A stretch of DNA of 44,505 nucleotides from Pseudomonadota bacterium (GCA_017881185.1 JADGRE010000020.1:1-44505); one strand, 5' to 3'; counted from the first letter of the stretch, positions 34,801 to 41,279 are shown. Program-made: numbers and translations. Notes: a model not told the origin generated them from the letters alone.

Positions 34801-35052
34801 TCCGCTGCCGTGCAACCGGCCGCGCCCGTCGCAGCTGCGCCGACAGCTGCAACGGCTGCGGCATCGCCCGCACCCAAGGCCGCGCCGGCTGCCCCGGCTG
34901 CCCCGGCTGCTTTGCCGCCGACAGCTGCAACAGCTGCGCCTGCTGCCCCCACGGCCCCCGCTGCGCCAGTCCTGCGTATTGCGCCGGCGGCGGCTGGGCC
35001 CACCCCCACGCCCGCGCCGGCCGGTCCTGTGCCGACTCCTGCACCGCACTGA
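31849..35052 (+). CDS. M1-family zinc aminopeptidase lipoprotein with long Ala/Pro tail
   Basis: 1067 aa. The N-terminus is a signal peptide with lipobox LVAC, so the enzyme is a periplasmic or outer-membrane lipoprotein. The exopeptidase motif is GAMENAG. The zinc site is HELAHQW (HExxH) with the third ligand in LNEAF, 18 residues on. A conserved QFEAISARHAFPSFDEPRFK precedes them. The ERAP1-like helical C-domain follows to about residue 925. The last ~140 residues are an Ala/Pro tail with 14-residue repeats, not part of known M1 enzymes. The GTG at 31849 has AAAGGGG 5 nt upstream; the ATG at 31894 would give a shorter signal peptide. Confidence 0.92.
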   Translation: MIGQQLDSRRSSLASMLGVAARTFSWTFVCISALQLVACATAPKPAPVVAAQVAPPPPVVPTGRLPQGVRPLAYTLELNIVPHLERFSGRVQIGVQVDTPTQLVWLHGRDLQVSSVRAIVGAESIAASYTQMNADGVAALNFAKPIPAGTAILELVYDAALGRQLHGLYRVDVGTDAYAFTQFEAISARHAFPSFDEPRFKTPFDVWLTVPATDVAAANAPMLTEEAAPDGMKRVHFALTKPLPTYLVALAVGPFDVVDAPAIAPNALRSTPLRLRGLAVKGKGASLAFALGEAGPMVASLERYFGSPYPFEKLDLVAVPDFGAGAMENAGLVTFREWLLLLDRAHASEGQRRANAYVMTHELAHQWFGDLVTMPYWDDIWLNEAFATWMGHRVVAELHPEHKPELSMLAEVNDAMHSDSRLSARVIRQPIESSGDIMNAFDSITYSKGGGVLAMFERYLGVATFQKGVQSYLAAHAYGNATTDDLLDALSVAAGKDVKTPFNSFLTQVGVPLLHAQARCESGKAELLLRQERYLPLGSQGDRNQRWQVPVCARYESAGALHESCTLLIEERGVLPLEGAGCPSWVMPNADGAGYYRFSLPSADLEKLRTRAMKKLTARERLSVAQALDAGFDSGSVSGKDVLTAARTLVTDDNRPVVEEPMGLLRLARDEIVTDKQRSAVEAFTRELYTPVANRLGMKERKGEDGETKLLRASVLSALAETGRDPTLRRHLDRAARAYLGLGGDNALHVDAVPADVADLALRVLSEDGDAALFDTLYQRFVQTQDPALRSRLLHALGSVRDARSQRALDLVLDPQLHVNELTTPLHQQLADLRTRDKAWAWLEQHFDQLVARLSVEGAGFIPWLASPFCSDAMAQRAEAFFTPKLATLPGAPRNLAGVAEALRLCAARVNAQRDSVESFFDPHHVSAPPPAAAPAIVPAPVAAAAPAPAVLPAPVAAAASAPAVLPAPVAAAAPAPVAPAPAASAAVQPAAPVAAAPTAATAAASPAPKAAPAAPAAPAALPPTAATAAPAAPTAPAAPVLRIAPAAAGPTPTPAPAGPVPTPAPH
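34663..34785 (+). repeat. 42-bp tandem repeat in the aminopeptidase tail
   Basis: Units at 34663-34704 and 34705-34746 encode PAPVAAAAPAPAVL and PAPVAAAASAPAVL. A third, incomplete copy starts at 34747. The repeats build the Ala/Pro spacer at the C-terminus of the M1 protein. Confidence 0.85.
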
Positions 35053-35266
35053 GCTAGCTGTGCGCCCCGGCTCGGTATTCTCGCGTCATTTCAGGGGCTT
35101 GTGTCTCTGCCGGCCTTAGGCGGCAGGCCGTGGGGCCCATGTGTGTCAACGTAGGGAAAAAGCTTGAGATTTGCCAGCGGGGCGGGGTTCGACTAGATCC
35201 CGCCGCCTGCGGCTGGCCACCTTGCGTGTGCAGGTCGCGGCACACCATTCACGGGGAGACATCCAT

Positions 35267-36103
35267 ATGAAGATCCGAACGCTACTCGCGACTGCTTGTC
35301 TGTTGGCTCTGGCAGTGAGCGCCTGCGCAGGCGGCTCGGCCGAGACCGGCACTGGCGCCCAGACCACGCCTGCTGCCGCCGCCGGCGAGCCCACGACTCC
35401 GGCCGAGCCCGCAGTGCCCGCCGCTGCTGCGCCTGCGCCCGCTCCGGCTGCCGAGGCCGCGCCGGCGACGCCTGCCGCGAACACCGCGCAGCCGGTTGCT
35501 CCGCAGATGCCGACGCTTGCCGCCGTCGTCACGCACAAGGTCAAGGACTACGACGCCTGGAAGAAGGCGTTCGATGGCCACGTCGACGCGCGCAAGGCCG
35601 CCGGCATCGTGGGCGAAGGCATCATGCGCGACGCCGCCAACGACAAGATCGTGACGATCTGGTTGCCGGCCACCGACATCGCCAAGCTCAAGGAGTTCTC
35701 GACGAGCAAGGACCTCAAGGACAAGATGAAGGAAGCCGGCGTCGAGGGTAAGCCGAGCGTGATCCTCATGAACTCGCTCGAGCAGCAGATGGATCCGAGC
35801 AAGCCGGCCACCTGTGCTGTGATGGCGACCGTCACGGTCAAGGACGTCGAGGCCTTCAAGAAGGCGATCAACGATGGCGCGCAGGCGCGCACCGAAGCCA
35901 GCGTGGTCGGCCTCGGTCTGTCGCAGGATGCCGACAAGAAGGACGTCGTGTACGCGTTCTTCCCCGCCGCTGACGCCGCCAAGCTCAAGGCCTACCTCGA
36001 GTCCAAGGAGCTGAAGAAGGCCTGGAAAGACGCAGGCGTGAAGGGCAGCGCGAAGCTGCAGTTCCTGAGCTCGATGGAGAAGCCGACCTTCTACCAGCAG
36101 TGA
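35267..36103 (+). CDS. lipoprotein with two tandem dimeric alpha-beta barrel-like domains
   Basis: 278 aa. The signal peptide KIRTLLATACLLALAVSAC has lipobox VSAC with Cys20, followed by a 60-residue Ala/Pro/Thr linker. Two homologous domains of about 90 residues follow: VVTHKVKDYDAWKKAFDGHVDARKAAG...LMNSLEQQ and VMATVTVKDVEAFKKAINDGAQARTEAS...LSSMEK. The pattern VxDYxxWKxxFD with IWLPATD/FFPAADAAKLK resembles DUF3764/ABM-fold proteins. The duplication is clear by eye. No catalytic residue is obvious, so it could be a ligand-binding envelope protein. GGGGAGA precedes the ATG, and a strong intrinsic terminator follows. Confidence 0.78.
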   Translation: MKIRTLLATACLLALAVSACAGGSAETGTGAQTTPAAAAGEPTTPAEPAVPAAAAPAPAPAAEAAPATPAANTAQPVAPQMPTLAAVVTHKVKDYDAWKKAFDGHVDARKAAGIVGEGIMRDAANDKIVTIWLPATDIAKLKEFSTSKDLKDKMKEAGVEGKPSVILMNSLEQQMDPSKPATCAVMATVTVKDVEAFKKAINDGAQARTEASVVGLGLSQDADKKDVVYAFFPAADAAKLKAYLESKELKKAWKDAGVKGSAKLQFLSSMEKPTFYQQ

Positions 36104-36124
36104 GCTGAGACCACGCTTTGCAGG

Positions 36125-36156
36125 CGCCCGGGCTCCGGTTGGAGCTCGGGCGTTTT
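36125..36156 (+). terminator. rho-independent terminator after the two-domain lipoprotein
   Basis: CGCCCGGGCTCC-GGTT-GGAGCTCGGGCG forms a 12-bp stem with one G-U pair and a tetraloop, followed by TTTTGTCTTCTT. It lies 20 bp after the stop codon. Confidence 0.9.
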
Positions 36157-36263
36157 GTCTTCTTGCGTTGTCCCCGGCCCGGTCGTTGCGCGCTTGGGCG
36201 TCCCAAAATGCGGCAAAGTGTGTCAGCATGCAGCTGTAGTCCAGGCTGATTCTGGAGACTGCC

Positions 36264-36728
36264 ATGACGGACGGAACGCTCCACGCATACCTCGCGCAAC
36301 ACCCTTTCTTCAAAGGGCTCACGTCGGACCAACTGAATCTCGTCGCGTCGCACGCGGCGACGGTGCACTACGGGCCCCAGCAGCGCGTGTTCAAGCAGGA
36401 CACCACTGCCGACAAATTCTACGTGCTGCGTGAAGGCAAGATCGCCGTGGAAGTGCCTTCCATCGGCGGCGAGCCGCTCACCATTCAGACGCTCGGCGAA
36501 GGCCGTGTGCTGGGTTGGTCGTGGCTCATCCCGCCGTACCGTTGGTTGTTCGACGCGCGCGCCACCGCGCCGTCCACGGTCATCGTGATGGACGGCGAGC
36601 AGCTGCGTCGCGAGTGCGAGAACGATCCGCGCCTGGGCTACGAGCTACTCAAGCGCTTCGCCGTGCTCATGGCCGAGCGCTTGAACGCCGCGCGCCTGGC
36701 TGCGATCAAGCAATACACTGGCGCCTGA
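36264..36728 (+). CDS. cyclic nucleotide-binding domain protein (Crp-like sensor without HTH)
   Basis: 154 aa. The cNMP-binding beta-roll starts with HPFFKGLTSDQLNLVASHA and contains FKQDTTADKFYVLREGKIAVE. The phosphate-cassette region reads LGEGRVLGWSWLIPPYRWLFDARA. This GWSWLxPPYxWxFDA form is seen in a subgroup of stand-alone Crp-domain proteins lacking the classic GE...RTA cassette, so cAMP binding is doubtful. The C-terminal helix follows (DPRLGYELLKRFAVLMAERL), and there is no DNA-binding domain. It is the same length as the protein at 4998-5462 but differs in its cassette. It is a likely cytosolic sensor, with target unknown. Confidence 0.85.
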   Translation: MTDGTLHAYLAQHPFFKGLTSDQLNLVASHAATVHYGPQQRVFKQDTTADKFYVLREGKIAVEVPSIGGEPLTIQTLGEGRVLGWSWLIPPYRWLFDARATAPSTVIVMDGEQLRRECENDPRLGYELLKRFAVLMAERLNAARLAAIKQYTGA

Positions 36729-36937
36729 GCTAAACAGCAACGGATGGATTGCGAGACACGAACGAGGCGCCGCCGGTTTCGAGGAGCGCGTGGAGGCTAC
36801 GTTTCGTAGCTGAGCACGCACCGCAGGAAGCGGCGGCGGATCGCCCGGTTGGGGTCGGGGGCCCCAACCCCGACCTCGGGTGGATCGCGGTCCAGGCGCG
36901 GCTTGCATGACCGCTCAAGCATCGCCAAACTGAGTGC

Positions 36938-37306
36938 ATGGCGATCCTACGCGAGACGACAAGCTGGCGGCGCCCCAAGAAGCAGCGCGGCTTTCATCTC
37001 ACCGAAGCCGAGCAGAACAGCATCCGCGCCGCCATGCGCGTGCTGCACCTGCGCTACGGAACCTGGCCCGCGGTCGCGCAGGCGCTAGGCGTCGCGCACA
37101 AGACCGTCAAGAACGCGATGAGCAGCAACCAGTACCCGGGCGCCACAATGGGCCTGCGGGTCGCCAGGCTCGCGGGCGTGCCATTCGAAGACGTGGTGAG
37201 CGGCAACTTCCCGAAGCCCGGGACGTGCCCGATGTGCGGCCAGCCTTGCCGCCGAAAACTGCCCTATGGGATAAGAAGCCGTGCCAAAGAAAAAGCGACC
37301 AGCTGA
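36938..37306 (+). CDS. small HTH protein with a C-terminal CxxC motif
   Basis: 122 aa. The central segment HLRYGTWPAVAQALGVAHKTVKNAMSS has the form of a lambda-repressor-like helix-turn-helix, followed by GATMGLRVARLAGVPFEDVVSG, typical of Cro/CI-like proteins. Near the end, CPMCGQPC could bind zinc. The N-terminus is basic. It is the first gene of what looks like an acquired island. Its 3' end overlaps the next small gene by 26 bp, so they are probably co-expressed. It could regulate the island, but no target is identified. Confidence 0.65.
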   Translation: MAILRETTSWRRPKKQRGFHLTEAEQNSIRAAMRVLHLRYGTWPAVAQALGVAHKTVKNAMSSNQYPGATMGLRVARLAGVPFEDVVSGNFPKPGTCPMCGQPCRRKLPYGIRSRAKEKATS

Positions 37307-37505
37307 TCTGAACAAGCTCGCGGCCAGCATCGTGGCGAGCGCGACGGGCGATGAGCCGATCGACGACTCGGGCAAGAACCCGCACGCGGTTGCGCTCGGG
37401 CGTGCCGGTGGTCTCAAAGGCGGGAAGGCGCGGGCGAAGGTGCTCACGAGCAAGCGCAAGAGCGCGATCGCGAAGAAAGCCGCTCGTGCACGGTGGAAGA
37501 AATAG
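37281..37505 (+). CDS. small Lys/Ala-rich basic protein
   Basis: 74 aa from a GTG at 37281. The tail GGKARAKVLTSKRKSAIAKKAARARWKK is a widespread motif of short basic proteins that look histone-H1-like or DNA-associated. The N-terminal part (DLNKLAASIVASATGDEP) is helical. There is no Cys, His or membrane segment. It overlaps the upstream HTH gene by 26 bp. Members of this type are scattered among mobile and plasmid-like regions; their function is not established. Confidence 0.7.
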   Translation: MPKKKRPADLNKLAASIVASATGDEPIDDSGKNPHAVALGRAGGLKGGKARAKVLTSKRKSAIAKKAARARWKK

Positions 37506-37847
37506 ACGGTGCACTTTTGCACCATGGAATCTCGTGGCCGACCGCTATCAATGTTCGTCGGTCACCGTGGGATGTTGTGGAGATAATTGTATGGGCATGG
37601 ATTTCGTTGCAATTTCATGGTCTTTGGTCGTGTTCTTCCGTCGTCGTCCTCACAACATCCCACGGTGACCGACGAACATTGATAGCGGTCGATGATCTTA
37701 GTCGTTCGCCCACCAAGAAGGACTGGATGTTGGTGTCGACGTAACCAGTCGAAATCACACGACTTTAGTTTTTACAGCAAATTAGATCGGTGATCCGTTT
37801 GCTTTAATTTGAGTTGGCGCGCAATCTCCAGGAGACAGGAGCGCGCC
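37506..37847. other. 342-bp AT-richer intergenic region in the island
   Basis: It holds a short hairpin (GGTGCA-CTTT-TGCACC, 37508-37523), the 41-bp inverted repeat (listed separately), then a lower-GC leader with TTTAGTTTTTACAGCAAATTAGATC. AGGAG at 37837-37841, 6 nt before the ATG, is the ribosome-binding site of the next gene. No protein gene is supported here. Confidence 0.55.
37539..37691. repeat. perfect 41-bp inverted repeat with a 71-nt loop
   Basis: Positions 37539-37579 are perfectly complementary to 37651-37691, without a mismatch. The arm begins CGACCGCTATCAATGTTCG and ends GGATGTTGTG. The 71-nt loop (37580-37650) is richer in A/T than the surroundings. A transcript would fold into one very long hairpin. 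It ends 156 bp before the 279-aa gene. There is no reverse transcriptase beside it, so it is not a visible retron. It may be a MITE, a recombination product, or the stem of an RNA. Confidence 0.9.
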
Positions 37848-38687
37848 ATGACCGACCAAGCACCGAGCAATTCAGAGACCGCGCCCGGAACCACAGCTTC
37901 CGGCGATACCTCCGCGCCTGCGGCAAAGCCCGCGAAGGCCAAGACGAAGCCGCAGAAGACGCTGCCGACCGAGCGCATCGCGTTCGCCAAGCAGCTGGAG
38001 ATCCTGCGCGCGTACGGGCAGCTCGGATCTGCTGGCACGACCGTCGCCAACGCGGACGTCGCGAACGTGGTCGGTCTGCACCCGAGCACAACAAGCCTCG
38101 CAAACGCTTTCTTCTTCGAAGTCGGGCTCCTGCTCAAAGGCGCCGATGGCGTTGCACCGTCTCCCGAGGTGATCGCATTCGCGCGCGCACACGAATGGAA
38201 GCAAGACACCGCCGCAAACAAGCTCGCGCCGCTCCTGTCAAACGCATGGTTCGGAACCGCACTGATCCCCAAGGTGAAGTTCAAGCCACATAAGACAGTC
38301 GAAGCCATCGCAATCCTCGCAGACGCGTCAGCTGCAACACCCGAGCACAAGAGCCAGCTGGAATCGTTGCTGGAGCTGTTGCAGGCGGGTGGGCTGATCC
38401 AGCTTGATGGCGATACCGTGAAGTCCGTTCGCGGAGGCGACGACAGCGCGGCGCCGGGCAAGGAAAACAAGAAGCCGGAGTCCGGCGGTGACGGGACGGC
38501 GACGCAGACGCTTTCTGTTCCTGCTGACTTCATCATCTATAAATGCAAGATCGCGCCGGGCCGCGTGATCGAGATCCCGCTGCCGCCAAAGTATCTTCAA
38601 GCCGATCACGAACGGCTCGTCGCGTTTCTTGAGACGCAGATCGACGACCCCAAGCCCGCGGCGACCGCAGACGAGGCCAAATCGTGA
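37848..38687 (+). CDS. unrecognised 279-aa protein, helix-rich, in the island
   Basis: The ATG at 37848 follows CAGGAG by 6 nt. Residues 1-40 are a disordered Ala/Pro/Lys linker (TSAPAAKPAKAKTKPQ). Residues 42-115 (TERIAFAKQLEILRAYGQLGS...VVGLHPSTTSLANAFFFEVGLL) look like a winged-helix or HTH pair, and 125-200 contain a second such block. A second low-complexity linker (KENKKPESGGDG) leads to a C-terminal beta-rich piece (FIIYKCKIAPGRVIEIPLPPKYLQADHERL). No catalytic motif or signal peptide is visible. It could be a DNA-binding adaptor of a mobile element. Its function is not known to me. Confidence 0.7.
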   Translation: MTDQAPSNSETAPGTTASGDTSAPAAKPAKAKTKPQKTLPTERIAFAKQLEILRAYGQLGSAGTTVANADVANVVGLHPSTTSLANAFFFEVGLLLKGADGVAPSPEVIAFARAHEWKQDTAANKLAPLLSNAWFGTALIPKVKFKPHKTVEAIAILADASAATPEHKSQLESLLELLQAGGLIQLDGDTVKSVRGGDDSAAPGKENKKPESGGDGTATQTLSVPADFIIYKCKIAPGRVIEIPLPPKYLQADHERLVAFLETQIDDPKPAATADEAKS

Positions 38688-38699
38688 TTCTAGTTCAAA

Positions 38700-38933
38700 A
38701 GACTTCGGGCCAGCGCTTGCGACGCTGGCCCGATGTAGGTCGTGGCGAGGCCACAGCCTTCCCTGAGTGGGGATGCGCTGAGGTTACCCCGTCCGCTCCG
38801 ACCTGTCGATCCTACGGCGGTAGGGAGCGAGGGAGTGCCATGTGCGCGACTGCCAGGAGGGCCTGAGAGGTCCCGCTCTTGCGGGGGAAAACGGGCTGGA
38901 ATGGCAAGCGCTGTTCCAGCCCGTTTTCTTTTT
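38700..38933 (+). ncRNA. candidate structured RNA ending in an intrinsic terminator
   Basis: No protein gene fits this stretch. It packs many perfect stems: TCGGGCCAGCG/CGCTGGCCCGA (38705-38733), AGGTCG (38737-38742) with CGACCT (38799-38804), GTGGC/GCCAC (38742-38754), GGGG/CCCC (38769-38790), CCTAC/GTAGG (38811-38824), CCCGC/GCGGG (38872-38885), and the 14-bp terminator stem. The pairings nest into a multi-branched fold of about 235 nt. It could be a trans-acting RNA, an RNA part of the neighbouring transposase or 279-aa gene, or the 3' UTR of the latter. No family is recognised by eye. Confidence 0.5.
38888..38933 (+). terminator. strong rho-independent terminator upstream of the transposase
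   Basis: AAAACGGGCTGGAA pairs perfectly with TTCCAGCCCGTTTT over 14 bp around a 12-nt loop, followed by TTTTCTTTTT. It ends transcription from the 279-aa gene or the candidate RNA and insulates the transposase. Confidence 0.93.
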
Positions 38934-38942
38934 GACCGAGAC

Positions 38943-38979
38943 TTGACGATGCATGATCGCTCATGCATACTGGTCAGTA
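38943..38979 (+). promoter_or_regulatory. sigma-70-type promoter of the transposase with an internal dyad; transcript probably leaderless
   Basis: TTGACG (38943-38948) and CATACT (38966-38971) are separated by 17 bp. The spacer holds the dyad ATGCATGA-TCGC-TCATGCAT, which overlaps both hexamers. The expected transcription start about 7 bp after the -10 falls at or next to the ATG at 38979. A further ACTG-GT-CAGT palindrome abuts the ATG. No Shine-Dalgarno sequence is present. Confidence 0.6.
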
Positions 38980-39851
38980 TGAATCGCCTGGACCCCAAGA
39001 CACGCGCGCAGATCGTAAGATGCCTCGTGGACGGCAACAGCCTGCGCGCAACCTCGCGCATCACCGGCGCCAGCAAGAACACGATCACCAAGCTCCTGTG
39101 CGAGTTGGGGCAAGCGTGCCGCGAGTTCCACGACGCCAAGGTGCGCGGCGTGAATGCGAAGCGCGTGCAGTGCGATGAGATTTGGAGCTTCGTCTACGCC
39201 AAGGAAAAGAATCTCAGCGACCAACAACGCGTCGAGGGCGTCAAGGGTTCCATGTGGACGTGGACCGCGATCGACGCAGACAGCAAACTCGTGATCTCGT
39301 ATCTCATCGGTGCGCGTGATGCCGGCTACGCCTGGGAGTTCATGCAGGACGTCGCGAGCCGCTTGACGAGCCGTGTGCAGCTGACGACAGATGGCCTCAA
39401 GACCTATCTAGACGCCGTTGCAGGCGCCTTCGGGGCCGATGTGGACTACGCCATGCTGATCAAGCAGTACGGAGAGACCGACGCTGGCGCGGGCCGCTAC
39501 AGTCCGGCGGCATGCACGGGAATCACCGCGAAGCCCATCACCGGTGAGCCCGACGCCGACCACGTCAGCACGAGCTTCGTGGAGCGCCAGAACCTAACCA
39601 TGCGCATGGCAATGCGCCGCTTCACGCGCCTCACCAACGGCTTCAGCAAGAAGGTCGAGAATCTGGAGCACGCCGTGTCGCTCCACTTCGCCTACTACAA
39701 CTTCTGCCGCATTCATCAGACCTTGCGCGTGACGCCCGCGATGCAAGCGGGACTCACCGATCGCGCGTGGTCGATCGATGACCTGATTGCGCTGATCCCG
39801 GACGCGCCGGTTGCGGCGTGGGGCTCGAAGTCGGGGCGGCTCGCGCCCTGA
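38979..39851 (+). CDS. IS1-like DDE transposase (single reading frame)
   Basis: 290 aa. The N-terminal helix-turn-helix is NSLRATSRITGASKNTITKLL (residues 20-40). The catalytic core has Asp66 in CDEIWSF, Asp138 in LTTDGLKTYL and Glu202 in SFVERQNLTMRM, the D-D-E order of IS1-like enzymes. The tail (AVSLHFAYYNFCRIHQTLRVTPAMQAG) is a common transposase ending. Classical IS1 makes its enzyme by frameshift from two frames; here one frame suffices. I could not identify terminal inverted repeats or a target duplication, so it may be a domesticated or solitary copy. The ATG at 38979 is chosen for its position and leaderless promoter. Confidence 0.87.
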   Translation: MNRLDPKTRAQIVRCLVDGNSLRATSRITGASKNTITKLLCELGQACREFHDAKVRGVNAKRVQCDEIWSFVYAKEKNLSDQQRVEGVKGSMWTWTAIDADSKLVISYLIGARDAGYAWEFMQDVASRLTSRVQLTTDGLKTYLDAVAGAFGADVDYAMLIKQYGETDAGAGRYSPAACTGITAKPITGEPDADHVSTSFVERQNLTMRMAMRRFTRLTNGFSKKVENLEHAVSLHFAYYNFCRIHQTLRVTPAMQAGLTDRAWSIDDLIALIPDAPVAAWGSKSGRLAP

Positions 39852-40137
39852 AGGCTCTGGCGCGTCGCGCGCGGCCAGGGACGGCGCTCCGGGCCACGGG
39901 CGAGCCCAACGGCCGTCTTGGGCATGCGATGGGTGATGGGGCAGCGTAAGCTGCTGTAATCACTTCTTTTTACCATGCCATTGATCGATGCCACACGTGT
40001 CGGGTTGCAGCGCCTCGTCTCAAGATGAGACCGTTGACGTCCGTAGAGAGGTTGACTAGGCGCAGCGCTTCGTACAGAAATGCGCGGATACCGGTAGCGC
40101 GCGCTGGGTTAGGGCTTATGAATGTAGTGACTACGTG

Positions 40138-40686
40138 ATGGATCCCATGGAAACCACGAGCCACATCATCGAATACCGCAAGCTTATCGAGGAGTTGGCC
40201 GAGAAGCGCGCCAACCGTCGCGTGCCGAACGGACATCCGGAGCATGCATCCATCCTATTGGAGACGATGTTCAAGCGGGCAGAGCACGATGTGCGCATTT
40301 ACACGGGCGCGCTGAATGAGACCGTCTACGGTCGTCCCGGCCTGATCGAAGCGCTGAAACGCTTCATCGCGCGCCCGGGCGCGCGCCTTCGTGTTCTTCT
40401 GCAAGACCAACATGATGCGGCTTGGGTCAAGAGCCAGCCAATGATCAAGGCGCTCTATGAGAAGAATCGCCGTGACAACGTCGAGGTCGCAGTCGCGACC
40501 GGCGTCTATGCCACCAACAAAGCGAAGCACTTCTCGGTAATGGATGACTGCGGCTTCCGTTTTGAACACGACCATTCGCAAACGCAGGCGGTAGCGAATT
40601 TCAATGAGCCCGAGATCGCGCTTGAACTTGCGTCCGTGTTCGACATCGTGTTTGGGCAAGCCAAGCCGATTCAGCTTACCGAGTAA
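40138..40686 (+). CDS. PLD-fold (phospholipase D-like) protein, probably degenerate HKD
   Basis: 182 aa. The N-terminal helix (IIEYRKLIEELAEKRANRRVPNG) precedes an alpha/beta core of the PLD type: MFKRAEHDVRIYTGALNETVY, LIEALKRFIARPGARLRVLLQD, NKAKHFSVMDDCGFRFEHD and AVANFNEPEIALELASVFDIVF. The last two segments match the HxKx4D...NF region of PLD enzymes, but the usual first His is Lys here and a His follows later. Activity is therefore uncertain, and it may be a binding or toxin-like domain. It lies 26 bp before a membrane-protein gene. ATGs at 40138 and 40147 are both possible. Confidence 0.65.
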   Translation: MDPMETTSHIIEYRKLIEELAEKRANRRVPNGHPEHASILLETMFKRAEHDVRIYTGALNETVYGRPGLIEALKRFIARPGARLRVLLQDQHDAAWVKSQPMIKALYEKNRRDNVEVAVATGVYATNKAKHFSVMDDCGFRFEHDHSQTQAVANFNEPEIALELASVFDIVFGQAKPIQLTE

Positions 40687-40712
40687 CCCCTGCTTATCTG
40701 CCTTGGGGGGCG

Positions 40713-41279
40713 ATGCAGTTAGCCGGCTTATGTTCGTTGTGTGAAGTCGGCATCGGCATCAACCTCGCGTTCGGGGCGTTGCAGGAGCTGCGTGCTCGGC
40801 GCATGGACCAAATCACGGCGCACCTGACCTCGGTCACGGATGCGGTAAAAACCTCGCTCTCCGAGGTCGGCCTGACTGAAGATTCGAGCGCGCTTAGCGA
40901 AGCCGCAGAGATTGAGAAGCGCTTCAAGAAGAGCGTTCACGGCTCCGAGCGCTGGTTTGTCAGAGCGGCGCTTGGAGCAGCGCTGCTTCTGATGGGTACG
41001 TTGACGATCGCGGCGATTTGGAGCGCGCACGACTGCGCTCTTTGGCTGCTGGTTCCGATATGGCTTCTTTCACTGACCCCGGTTGTTTCATGGCGCCAAT
41101 TTCTTGAGCGCGCATTCACTAGGGCACAGGCCGATCTAGATGCGCTCCGAGGAAAGAACCAGAGTGAAATAGCCGCGTTCACCAAGCTCGCCAAGCTGAA
41201 GGTTGAAGCAACCCGACCCAACGGATCTTCCGGTGGCGCGCAACCTTCGGCGCCTCCGCCAGAGGATCCCAGGGGATAG
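40713..41279 (+). CDS. two-helix membrane protein, partner of the PLD-like gene
   Basis: 188 aa. A helical, coiled-coil-prone first half (LQELRARRMDQITAHLTSVTDAVKTSLSEVGL) ends before two close transmembrane helices (WFVRAALGAALLLMGTLTIAAIWSA and ALWLLVPIWLLSLTPVVSW). A second helical stretch (QFLERAFTRAQADLDALRGK) and a Pro/Ser tail follow. This helix-TM-TM-helix plan resembles small effector or pore proteins of some phage-defence pairs, but I do not recognise the family. It starts 26 bp after the PLD-like gene, so they form an operon. Codon use is less GC-extreme than in the chromosome's core genes. Confidence 0.6.
   Translation: MQLAGLCSLCEVGIGINLAFGALQELRARRMDQITAHLTSVTDAVKTSLSEVGLTEDSSALSEAAEIEKRFKKSVHGSERWFVRAALGAALLLMGTLTIAAIWSAHDCALWLLVPIWLLSLTPVVSWRQFLERAFTRAQADLDALRGKNQSEIAAFTKLAKLKVEATRPNGSSGGAQPSAPPPEDPRG

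Noticed and set aside
35168-35220. A tRNA/tmRNA-like end: GGCGGGGTTCGACTAGATCCCGCC
   Set aside because: The loop is 12 nt long where a T-loop has 7, and no anticodon, D-arm or acceptor partner is found upstream. It is at most a hairpin.
37539-37691. The 41-bp inverted repeat as a retron msr-msd
   Set aside because: No reverse transcriptase gene is adjacent, and the arms are far longer than the short a1/a2 pairing of retrons.
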